Positions 1 through 10,900 of a stretch of 64,000 nt of DNA are shown one piece after another (positions within the stretch are counted from its first letter, which is position 1; the number at the start of each line of letters is the position of its first letter). The stretch lies in the NCBI GenBank assembly GCA_020002185.1, contig CM034537.1, positions 7,157,590 to 7,221,589 on the forward strand, written 5' to 3'. The notes beneath the pieces are model-generated. The model worked only from the letters and a program-made list of their open reading frames with translations, did not search any database and was not told the DNA's origin. Origin of the DNA: Paraescarpia echinospica (lineage: Eukaryota > Annelida > Polychaeta > Sabellida > Siboglinidae). The translations under genes and the position numbers were made by a program.

Positions 1-408
1 GGTCGTCTGACTTGACTTTGTTCTTAGCCACGATGCAAGGTGGTACCATACTAGATACTGGTGCAGGTCGTCTGACTTGACTTTGTTCTTAGCCACGATG
101 CAAGGTGGTACCATACTAGATACTGGTGCAGGTCGTCTGACTTGACTTTGTTCTTAGCCACGATGCAAGGTGGTACCATACTAGATACTGGTGCAGGTCG
201 TCTGACTTGACTTTGTTCTTAGCCACGATGCAAGGTGGTACCATACTAGATACTGGTGCAGGTCGTCTGACTTGACTTTGTTCTTAGCCACAATGCAAGG
301 TGGTACCATACTAGATACTGGTGCAGGTCGTCTGACTTGACTTTGTTCTTAGCCACGATGCAAGGTGGTACCATACTAGATACTGGTGCAGGTCGTCTGA
401 CTTGACTT
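1..408. repeat. 65-bp tandem repeat (satellite), about 6.3 copies
   Basis: A 65-bp unit starting GGTCGTCTGACTTGAC repeats head to tail at 1, 66, 131, 196, 261, 326 and 391, the last copy stopping after about 18 bases. Copies are nearly identical; one visible change is CGATG to CAATG in the fifth. The array is cut by the window edge, so its true length is unknown. It appears to lie inside a DDOST intron. No long open frame spans it. Confidence 0.97.
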
Positions 409-971
409 AATATAACCCTCGATAAGGCAACACCAATTTGATTATTCGGATTATGGACCCGCCGACGTTGTTTTTGACAAAACGGAAATAAAATTGCAAT
501 TTTTAACTTTTATTTCTGATCAAAATGCCGAACCAATGATTTTGTATCGATTCATCCAGCATTTACAGTTACGGACACCAAACGGGAAGATTTAAAATGG
601 AAATTCCGCGATCTTGGAAAACGTATCGTATGAAATTCCGTGTAATCGATATTTCGAAACTGGGTTTGTTTTTGAATGGAAACTCCATAAACGTTGAAAG
701 AGTAGAATCACCAACACTGTATACGATGCTGACTTTATTAGCGATATTTTGAAACAAACATGATTACGCTGAAACGGTATTCGTTTATTTTGGTGGATTT
801 ATTAAAGGGAATAAAAACATCTATTGCTCGAATTCATGTTATATTACATCCTGCTATCTATTTCCATGTCCACTAAGCCAAAAAATTCAATGAATTAGAA
901 ATTCCACATTTTATGGTGTGCATCCGGACATTTTCGAATATGCATATTTTTGGCGCGCTTTTCGGGATGCC
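409..971. other. Intronic stretch with no recognised feature
   Basis: AT-rich sequence between the 65-bp satellite and the large palindrome. Only short frames with no recognisable protein are present. Confidence 0.5.
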
Positions 972-1412
972 GAGATGTGACGCCACTTATGACTCATACT
1001 CGCATCAGGCCGACCCTTTCCATGCATTCAGAGCATGTTTACAAGTATAGCTTTTGGGTCGAAACGAGCGTCAGAACGAGTTATTGTGCAATATTCCGAC
1101 GTAATACAAACACTAGTCATCATAGAGGAACAAGCAGTTATCTTACGGTTCCACACGAATCGAATTTTATTCAAAACAACGAATGCGAATGGGCCTACAA
1201 GTCGACTAGGTTTCGTCGGCTCGTTTTCAGAATAATTATATCGAATGCAACCAATGGGAGATAATCTACACCAATAAACATACATAGCAAACATATATTG
1301 TATCCAGCTACATAAAGTAACTTGTATAATCCCATAATATCACTAGAATATCGATATATGACGGAGTTGTACAATTTATCATAACAACTTAAATCAGTCA
1401 GAGAGTTTCCGT

Positions 1413-1500
1413 TGGTCCCGCTAGCTCAGTGGGCAGGCGCGTTGGTTACTTGTCGTTTATTTTACAATCGGGCGACGCCGGCTCAATCCTGACAGCATGC
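1413..1500 (+). repeat. tRNA-like (SINE head) module, left arm
   Basis: The block contains a good RNA polymerase III box A (TAGCTCAGTGGG, 1422-1433) and a box-B-like stretch (GGCTCAATCCT, 1480-1490), 47 bases apart. Acceptor stem pairing is poor, and an AT-rich stretch sits where the anticodon arm should be. This fits a tRNA-derived SINE head better than a functional tRNA gene. Confidence 0.6.
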
Positions 1501-1959
1501 AAACCTTTGATTTTCTATACACTTTTTTTTTATGTTTTCACGAAGTAATATAAACAAAATCATTTTATACTATAATGCACTGTTTGTAAATAATTTTTAT
1601 TTTTGTAGTAACTATTTATTCGCCACAAAAATGAAAATATGGTCATTATATAACGATGTTTCTAAATTTTATTTATCCAAACAAATATAATGGATATATA
1701 ATTTATTAATTCTAAATATATTGTACGGTAATTTATTGTAATTATATATGTGAAAACAGATTGAGATCTGTCTGGATAAATACAATTTAGAAACATCGTT
1801 ATATATAATGACCATATTAAAATTTTTGTGGCGAATAAATAATTACTACAAAAATTAAAAAAATATATTTACAAACAGTGCATTATAGTATAAAATGATT
1901 TTTTTTATATTACTTCGTGAAAACATTAAAAAAAAGTGTAAAGAAAATCAAAGGTTTGC

Positions 1960-2043
1960 ATGCTGTCAGGATTGAACCGGCGTCGCCTGATTGTAAAATA
2001 AACGACAAGTAACCAACGTGCCTACCCACTGAGCTAGCGGGAC
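1960..2043 (-). repeat. tRNA-like (SINE head) module, right arm
   Basis: This is the inverted partner of the module at 1413-1500. Read on the minus strand, box A is complete (2025-2036), and box B is better preserved than in the left copy (GGTTCAATCCT, 1969-1979). Cloverleaf pairing is again incomplete, so a working tRNA is unlikely. Confidence 0.6.
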
Positions 2044-2677
2044 CAACGGAAACTCTGACTGACTTAAGTTATGATAAATTGTACAACTCCTTCATATATC
2101 GATATTCTAGTGCTATTATGAGATTATACACGTTACTTTATGTAGCTGGATACAATATATGTTTGCTATGTATGTTTATTGGTGTAGATTATCTCCCGTT
2201 GGTTGCATTCGATATAATTATTCTGAAAACGAGCCGAAGCTCGGCGAAACCTAGTCGACTTGTAGGCCCATTGGCATTCGTTGTTTTGAATAAAATTAGA
2301 TTTATGTGGAACCGTAAGATAAATGTTTGTTCCTCTATGATGACTAGTGTTTGTATTACGTCGGAATATTGCACAATAACTCGTTCTGACGCTCGTTTCG
2401 ACCCAAAAGCTATCCTTGTAAACATGCTCTGAATGCATGGAAAGTGTCGGCCTGATGTGAGTGTGTGTCATAAGTGACGTCACGATACCACGTGATTACC
2501 TAGCTCATTAAAATTTCATTTTCCGCGGGAATCGCTTCACAGACGAGCTTAAAATCGAATTTATGCTACAAATGTATTTTTCTGTATTTGTTTAATGTTG
2601 TCAAATGTTACATACAATGTTAAACTTTGTGTACACATGGAAAAAGGATTTTAGCTAATGCCTTATTTTTATTTCCT

Positions 2678-3403
2678 TTAAGGCCAGACACGGCAGGTAG
2701 ATAGGATTATTTTTTAAATTGTGCAAACAGTTCAATTTGTTCTGCCCAATGCATGAAATGGGTCTTACTGAGTAAAATATATACTGAACTTTTTTCAGCC
2801 AGACCCCCCGTTTCCATAAAAAACAAAATGGCCACCATTTTGAGCAAATATTGGCAAATTTGGAAACACTGCCATTTTTTACTGAATCCATAGTTATAAT
2901 TCTTGCAAATCCATGTTCTCTATAGATTCTATTGTGCAATGGTCAGAGCATTTTTTGAAATGTTGTGTTTTTATTTTTTAAATCAATTTTTTGTAAAATA
3001 CGAAAAAAAATCTTGTTTTGTGGCAACAAATATGGCTATATCTTTCAAACTATTCATGATTTAAAAAAAGTGTCTGATCATTGCACACAGTAGATTATGC
3101 TGAATGCAACACTGAAAACATTATTTATATAGCATAATTATTCCAAGATATATCCTGTTTCCAAATGCAGAAATTTGAAGAAAAATGTTTTTGAGAAAAT
3201 GGCTGTCAAAGATTGCATAATGGATTTCATTACATGATATCGACGTGCGTAATCCATGACTAAAACTCACTTAGAGGTACATAATTGTCATAGAAGTGAA
3301 CTTTATTGATAGTATGCATACAAAGGTATAATATTCTGGCAGAAAACCATTTTCAGTATTTTTTGTCAAAAAACACCATTTCACCTAGGGTGTCTGGCCT
3401 TAA
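2678..3403. mobile_element. Non-autonomous TTAA-flanked DNA transposon (Kolobok-like or piggyBac-like)
   Basis: The 726-bp segment is bounded by TTAA at 2678-2681 and 3400-3403, with inverted termini GGCCAGACAC and GTGTCTGGCC directly inside. A duplicated TTAA target is used by piggyBac and Kolobok transposons; the purine start (GG) fits Kolobok better. The left end shares AGACACGGCAG with the element at 8248, so both probably belong to one family. No transposase coding was seen. Confidence 0.82.
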
Positions 3404-4844
3404 GCAGGATTATTAAAAAGCGCAAGGCAAATTACTACAAAGTGTCATGATGCCCGTGGTACCTCGTGTCAACAGACGTATCACATAAACAGGGATGCGG
3501 GCGGAAGATGCTACCATAAACCGTTTCGCGACCGTTGTCTGGTTGTCCGCTAAGCGCATTGAAAGACATGTTGCTAATTAAATGTGGTTGTCACATCGTT
3601 AGAACATGCATAAGTGTATATATTCCGGTTTCGAATACAAAACACGAAGGAATAATAACAGCCTTGTTTACGTTGGATCAAAGTGATATAGTCCGCGTTT
3701 CGCAGTTCTCACAAATTCCGTTGGATGGCGTCACAATAGTTGAACGAAATTATCAGTGAAACAGCATCAGTGATTTAAACATTCATAAAGTTCTGTTAAT
3801 ATGATTGCTTGTGTAATTTACATTTGTTAACTTAAATATTATGCACTGCTGCATTAGAAACAACCAGTCATTTATGTTATCGTGTGAGAGGAATTATTTC
3901 ATTATCTAAATTTATTATGTAAGGTTGTTACTGTATGTAAGGTTGTTACTGTGTTGCAAATATTGTACAAATAAATGTTGTTAGAAAAGTTAACCACACA
4001 GTAAAACAGTATTATATAGATACATAGATCATAACATTGTGATATTTTTAATATTTGACAGAATGTATTATTTTCCAAAGTTAACTTTGAAATATTTGAG
4101 GTATGACAATCAAGTCCTAATTGTGCCAGTCAAATTAATATTATCACAGCAGGATATATCCTGCCTCTAATCTACACGTTTATGGCTGTAATGTTAACAC
4201 ACCATAATGGTATCTGCCAAGTCTTGTTATCAGTACTTAAACTGTACTTGTTATTTTAAATTGTAATAGTCTTCAACTTTTATTCATCTTTCATAAAAGT
4301 ATGTGTCTAGTAAGTTTTGATACAAGGCTAAATACGTTTTTAGCAATGTACTGTATGGCTCATATGACAATTCACGTATTTACGCAAAACACCTTTCTCG
4401 TGCATTGACTTTTATTTTTATTCCCCCCTCCTCCCTAACAAAAAGGTCTCAAAAATCCATAATCCTAACAATCAAATTGGTGCAACCTAACACTCACATT
4501 GCAGTACTTGGCACAAAGCCTGTTTAGCACTGTCTTTTCTGAGCATAAAGCAGCCATTTTATTATGGACTTCCTGGTTAATTAAACATATTAAAGGGCTA
4601 TTGTTTGCTTTAGTGGATTTACACTGGGGCTTCATCGCACATCAATGTGCAGAAACTTAATAAGTCACAACAAAACAGCAATTATTGCTGATTTTAATTA
4701 GAATTGAAAACAAATTAATTGAATTGATCTTTTTTGTGAGTACGTTGAATTGAATTGGAATTGATCCTTGATAAATACACATGAATTGGAATTGATGGAA
4801 GTGAATTGAACCCAGTTCTGTCTATAACTGAGAGAGTAACTCAC
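3404..4844. other. DDOST intron (downstream of exon 9), no clear feature
   Basis: AT-rich intronic sequence. A short 17-bp tandem duplication (TATGTAAGGTTGTTACTG) lies near 3917-3951. A 74-codon frame at 3535-3759 resembles nothing known to me. No further DDOST exon was found, so the C-terminal coding part lies beyond the left edge. Confidence 0.5.
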
Positions 4845-4965
4845 TCATGTGTTTGAGATTTCTGCGAACAAATGGATCGATGCGGACAAACTCCAACTGA
4901 ACATCATTGGCCTCAAATGACACCCACTTGCCATTCTCTAACTTGCTGATGTCAATCGAGTAGTC
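4845..4965 (-). CDS. DDOST: DDOST coding exon 9 (last in window)
   Basis: Encodes [20 protein letters not shown] and then [20 protein letters not shown]. Acceptor TTCTATTGCAG. The donor is taken as GTGAGT at 4839-4844, which leaves one base of the next codon. Later exons fall outside the window. Confidence 0.92.
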
Positions 4966-7900
4966 CTGCAATAGAAATCACTCTGCATATTACAACCTAG
5001 TACACTCATTCAGGTTATAGGTTATTGTCCAAGTTACCTTTTGTTGAGCAGAATTACAAAACAATTTCACAACAGGCCACATGACATTAAGTAGTAGATA
5101 AACCACAGGAAAACTACTTCATACATTTCCGATGCCTGGATGCTGTAAGTATTCTAACGCAAACTGTGTTTGCTTTTATAAAATACATTTATAAATCACA
5201 GCCAAAACAAAATATACATCTGCACAAGATCTACCCAACATAAATTATTATTAGAAAGTGAATAAAGTGAGCTTGAGACTTACGACGATGTCCATGATGG
5301 TGTACGCATGCGGTGGTTGCTTTTCGCCTGTGATGTGATGAGCCACCTTGCCGACCTTGAGCACCCCCTTCTCCTTGAAGATCCACTGGGAGAGGGCGAT
5401 CGCTAGGTCCTGGTTGCCAGATTTCTCATACCTGTTCACAAAACACAAGAGAAACACAACATTTCAGTAGGGCATTTAACTGTGTCAGTTGCAACACATT
5501 CCTGCATCATTTATATATACGCATCTAGCATTGTTTCATTGATGATTCATTACCATAGTGTCCACATGACAACCTACCTTTGCCCACCGTTGGCATTCTG
5601 GACACCGTAGGTGAAGAATTCGTCACTGAAGAAATCAAGTGAACCAACAAAGACAACACGAGCATTGTTGCGAGCCTGCAGTGCAGCAATCAGTAGCGTG
5701 TCTTTACCAACAGCGTGTGGGAACTGCAACATAGACCGCAGACATGTCAGAGCACCAGATGATCAGGCACCTATAACACTGTGAGGGGTAATCACAGCAT
5801 GCTGCCTACATAATGTGTGGTCCAACATAACGCCAGTTTCTGACAAGACAATGCACTCACGGCACCCTATTATATGAACAGTTTTAGCAGCAGTTAATAG
5901 TTAATGCAGCATCCGTGTGGGCTTTGTAAACCAAGACCATTGGCTCTGTGAGTCTATGACAGTACATGATCTTTACCTTCCTTTATCACAGACAAGTCAT
6001 ACCATGTGTTCTCACAACACATTTCTACCTTTCCTCCTTTATTTTTTACAATTTCTCAGTCACAGAGTGAAGGCAGTGCATGAATGATAACGTTGACCGT
6101 ACCTCATCAATTGGCTCATCTGGGTTGAATGAGTAGGCAGTGGACGAGGCTGGCAACACGTCTAGAACGAGGGGGTTTGATGAATCAGCTGTCATGCTGT
6201 AGCACAGGATACATAAAAATTATTGTGTGAGTTCAGTCAATCATGCAACCTACTGCAGTGCAACACGCTTATAACGAACACGGATACAACGAAACAATTT
6301 CTTACGTATGGATTTAGTCCCATCTTTTCCATTATAAGCGTTCACGCATATTACTAACACGGGTATAACGAATTCACGGTTATTATGAACACCATATCCC
6401 GAACAAATTTAGCCGTATAACGAATTTCTGTCTAACAGAAAATCACCAGGTTGTTCACAAATACTTCTCGCCCATGACCTGGAAGCCATGCCGTGGCCAC
6501 GCAGAGTGCCAACGTCAAAGTAATTAGGTCAATGAGGTAACAGGGCTACACAGTCAGATGACACTGCAGCGAACTGCCACTGGCTTGAGGATTTCCTTTT
6601 GTCTTGTAGCCAACAGCAAACAAACGTCAATGGAGGACTTCTTCAAAGCAGATTAACTGGTGTCATTCTGTGTGTGTTAGGTCAATGAGGGAAATCATCA
6701 AAGGTGATTGTTAGCTGCAAGTTATAGGACAGTTCATCCATAACAGGGCTACGCTGTCAGACGACACTGCTTGAGGATTTCCAGTTGTCTGGTGCCCTAG
6801 CCAACAGCAAACAAACGACAACGGAGGACTTCTTCAAAACAGATTAACTGGTTTCATTCTGTGTGTTTTACAAGAAGTAGTAGTTACCGTGGCTCCATCC
6901 TGCCACAGTTCGTGTTTTAATGTGCTTGGACGCGACGTGCTCGCCATGTGTTTACGTCATATTGTATTTCGTTACTTTTTCACAGACAGTGGACTGCGAT
7001 CTTATACTACAACTACACTTAATAGTAACACATGTACACAACAAAATATCTTTGCGTTTAATAGACACCTGGGGCCGGTTTCATGAAGTGGCTAAGAATG
7101 TTCTTAACGCTAAGATGATTGTCTTAGTAAGTGACGTGATGTTTTAAATATAAGCGAACATAGGAGTTTATGTAAACACGTGACGCTAAGTAGTTGAGTA
7201 ACTTTTAGTACGCTTCATGAAACAGGCCCTGGCGGATAGTTTAAAAACTGTCACATACAAAACTGCCACCTAGCGGGTAAACACGTACACGCATATGAAT
7301 TCACAGATATAACGAACTTGTTAGGTACCCACAACGTAGTTCGTTGTAAGCGTGTTGCACTCTAGTTGACTTGTTACTTGTTGTTAGTCAGTAATATTGA
7401 ATTCTATTTCTATTTGTCGTGTTGTGTCCAATTGTTGAGTGCACCTAAATTAGGGCCCTCCCAGTATATTTAAGTTGTTTACAATTTCCTATCATATTAC
7501 GGCCACTTTTATTAAAATGTTGTGCAGTGTGCATACTCTAAGCAACCCATTAGGGGATAACACAAAAGTTTTCTGCATGGTGCATATTGCAGTGTGCGAT
7601 TGAACATGTCATTAGACACACCCATTTGCAATGACTCTTATTCAGGCCCACTGCATAAGAGTCATGGGCAGTCCCCCATCATTTAAAAAGTAACGTAAAT
7701 GTAAGTTCTTATACAGTACAGCATCTTGTCATTAGGCCTGCTCAGAGCACTTTATACTTCACTCCATGGCAGACCTGTTCAATCGAACACCATCTCAACT
7801 TTTCTCAGCAGCAGTTTCTGCACGAAGACTTTATTCACAAATAACCAATATTTCTACCATTATCTATAGCCTGGTACTCATTTACACAGCCAAATGAACT

Positions 7901-10900
7901 GGAACAATAAGGAGTGATTGAATGTGTCCAAGGTTCGAAACAGCAGCAAGGGGATTCTCTTGACCAAGTCCAAAGCTCTAACCACTACACCCCACCCAAG
8001 CCTCTTGACCGAGTCCAAAGCACAAATAACCACTACATCCTACCCAAGCCTCTTGACCGAGTCCAAAGCCCTAACCACTACACCCCACCCAAGCCTCTTG
8101 ACCGAGTCCAAAGCCCTAACCACTACACCTCAACTAGCCTCTTGACCCGAGTCCAAAGTCCTAATAACCACTACACCCCACCCAAGCCTCTTGACCGAGT
8201 CCAAAGCCCTAACCATTACACCCCATCCAAGCCTCTTGTTTGTGATATTAAGGGGAGACACGGCAGTCTGAAATATGTCAATAATTATTTTTATGACATT
8301 TTTTGTTTCTTTCAGTTTTTGACAGATTGACATATCTACTTCACAATAAAGATCGTTTTTTAACAGTTACTCACCGCTAAGTCATTATATTAGCACTAAC
8401 TTAGATGGCCCATCTAATGTGAAATGACAATAAATATTTGAATCGATGAAACACGCCAAAAGTAATCCAAGTTTATGCCTTGACAACGACCACGTTTGTT
8501 CATGAAACGCCATTTTGTTTGGTATCAAAAGAACGGCCGTCTTCTTGGCTATCTGTCAGTTATGTTGATGGTCACACCCCTTTTCTCCAAAGTTGGGTTT
8601 TCCCGCGTTGAAACCAAGTCCTAAATTTCCGATGATCTCCTTATTTAGCACATAATTATGCAAATGAGACACGGAACTGGCCGAAAGCCTCGCATTCGTG
8701 GTTTTATGACGCGTTTTTTCTCAAAATGAGGCACGCAACCAGCCGAAAGCAAGTTCAAGGATCATTCAACCGGTTTTTTGACGCGTCTTCGTTAAAAACG
8801 AGGCAAATCAATCCCACGATGCTTTGCGTTGTCTACTTTCCTGTTTACATTGTTGCTACGGAGAACAGTTTGACACTCGATAAACGGACGATGTATTTTG
8901 TTAAAGAGAGTTTAAATGAGATGCCGCCGAAGAAATCAAAAGTTTTACGCAAGCGCCTGAGTGAGTGCAATGCTGCACGTCGTTGGTCGTCCGAGGAAGC
9001 CGACTTAGCAGCCGTAATTGACGGCGAAAGCGAACTGATTGAAGCTGACGACACAGCGACTGACACTGACAGAGCCGGGAAGATCGCAACAGTTGACGCC
9101 GGAGCGACTGCACAGCTACCAGGAACGGCCCAGGCAACACCGTGTCACACTAGTCGTCTCGTCACGCAAAATTGTCAACCATGAACGCCGTTAAATGTGA
9201 CAACCCTGACGAACAGAGGGAACTGAGCAGTCGAGATTGGTGTATTGTCGATGTTGGCCAACTCAGTGAAGTGGTCGCTGATGTCTCCTGCCCTGAACTG
9301 AACACTTCTAATGCTATTGCATTATACTGTTGAAACATGTTGATCAGAAGTGACTTTTTATGCTCCACACTGCCATATGGTGTACATGGATGTTGTGTTA
9401 TATATAGCAAATGTTTCAGAGTTAGTGATGATTGACTGACATGTCAAACATGTGATGATCGTATATGGACACTGCTGTTGCATTTGTAAAATGCCTCAGT
9501 GAAGTGGTGCTTAGGTTGATAATTATCATAAAACCTATTTCTACACATGCAAGTTTGAAGCAAGCAAGTCTATGGAGTGCTACATGCAATTATTATTCAT
9601 GTTTCATGTAGGTCACCGGTCACAACCTGTGCAGAGTGGGAAACTGTCCGAATTCTTGCTTCAGCTATGATTCCTGGCATTATAATATGTGGGGTGGCAG
9701 TGGGGGGGGGGGTGAAAATGTTATAATGATGTCACTTTTAATGGACTATTAATCCTATAAACATTTATGTATATTACATCTTCTTTAGCTAACATGCATT
9801 TCAGAGTTGAAGAAAACAGGCTGACATGTCACGACTGTATGTGGGTACTGATCTCATAATCAGGTTTCTTTGCATGATAACCAATGCATATGGACTGTTA
9901 CATGCTATCAGTATGCATGTTTTATGTTGGACACAAGTCACAATGTATGCAATGTGAATTATATGTGAAAACTGTCTGAATTGGTGCGTCGACCATGATT
10001 ACTTGCATTATAAATTAGGGGGGTAGGGGTAAACAATGACATAATTGTGTCACTGTTAATGAAATGTTTCACTTAGAAACTCTCACATATTGTATATACA
10101 TGGTAAGCCTACCATACTGATGCTTATTTGCAACATCTAGTATGTGCAAGACATTAAAATTACTTTGTTCATACTTTGAAGCGCCATTTTCTCAATTAAC
10201 ACTTTTTTGTAGGAAAAATGAATAGAACTCCAAATCTAACCAAGCAATTCATACCAACTTTTTACACAGTAATAATGACATAACTATCTACATTCCTGTG
10301 TACTGAAATTATGATCAGTCATTTGGATTATATCCCATAGGGGTTTGAATGTGAAAATGTTGAAGAAAAAAATTGTCAAAAAAATCTTAATAACATATAC
10401 AAATGGCTATGCACAGAAAGTTAGAATAGTTCATTATCTAAATAAAAACATCTGAATTGCATAAATTAGTATAGGGGTTTCAGTGTTCTATTCATTTAAA
10501 CTTTTGCTTTTTTGACTTATTTTTTCGATTAAAACCCCCTAGCGCACTTAAATATTAGAAAACAAAAATAAAAATCATGAAATATCCTTAGTTTTAGTAC
10601 AGTAATTTCATACAATACAAAGTTGGTGAAATTTATCAGCTTTAATTTTTTTTTTTTTGTGTCCTGTGATCCCTTAAATCAAGCATGTCTAAGTTGATGA
10701 AATTCATAAATGAGTACCCAAAACAATCTAGTGCAACAGGGCAAGACTTGAGTGCCTTACACAAATGAAGGTGTGGTATACTTACCCCACTCCCCGGAAC
10801 AGCAGCGGAGCCTTGCAGTTACCAACAATGACAGGGGCCTTCATGAGGTTGCTCGGCTCAGCTACAACCAGTGTGTGCTACAATGGAATGACAATGGTGA

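Larger units (their letters stand above)
972..2486. repeat. Large palindromic (foldback) element with tRNA-like modules
   Basis: Left arm about 972-1681 and right arm about 1773-2486 are inverted copies of each other around a spacer of about 90 bp. Examples: CATGCATTCAGAGCATG near 1019 matches inverted sequence near 2427, and the TAGCTCAGTGGG block at 1422 matches its complement at 2025. The arms differ by scattered substitutions and small indels, for example about seven extra bases near 2236 in the right arm. Several frames inside it are only inverted-repeat shadows of each other. It could be one foldback transposon or two inverted copies of one SINE-bearing repeat. No clear target duplication was found. 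Confidence 0.88.
6256..7362. mobile_element. Non-autonomous pogo/Tigger-like DNA transposon
   Basis: The inverted ends are CAGTGCAACACGCTTATAAC at 6256 and the complementary GTTCGTTGTAAGCGTGTTGC ending at 7362. CAGTG starts and TATAACGAA-like subterminal repeats are typical of pogo/Tigger members of the Tc1/mariner superfamily. The right flank is TA and the left is TG, so a TA target duplication with one change is plausible. ATAACGAA-type motifs recur inside both ends. The 1.1-kb interior has no transposase, contains an internal duplication, and carries a younger nested MITE at 7070-7231. It lies in DDOST intron 5. Confidence 0.78.
8248..10677. mobile_element. TTAA-flanked 2.4-kb DNA transposon (Kolobok-like), probably defective
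   Basis: TTAA at 8248-8251 is followed by GGGGAGACACGGCAG. The other side reads GTCCTGTGATCCC and then TTAA at 10674-10677. The ends match imperfectly as inverted repeats, and the left end shares AGACACGGCAG with the element at 2678. It holds one coding-like frame (8921-9184), and an internal duplication (about 9400-10090) with a long G run near 9702. It ends 108 bp from DDOST exon 5. Confidence 0.68.

Noticed and set aside
1..408. A CRISPR-like array
   Set aside because: The 65-bp units are contiguous, with no variable spacers, and the DNA is animal nuclear DNA.
950..1294. Overlapping frames of 66-104 codons, with matching ones at 2079-2483
   Set aside because: They mirror each other across the palindrome and have no protein-like conservation; the inverted repeat explains them.
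1413..1500. A genuine tRNA gene
   Set aside because: Box A and box B are present, but the acceptor and T stems do not pair well and the anticodon region is replaced by AT-rich sequence.
7914..8330. A 138-codon plus frame rich in Pro, Asn and Ser
   Set aside because: It is the 45-bp tandem repeat read through, and resembles a tRNA-like sequence on the other strand.
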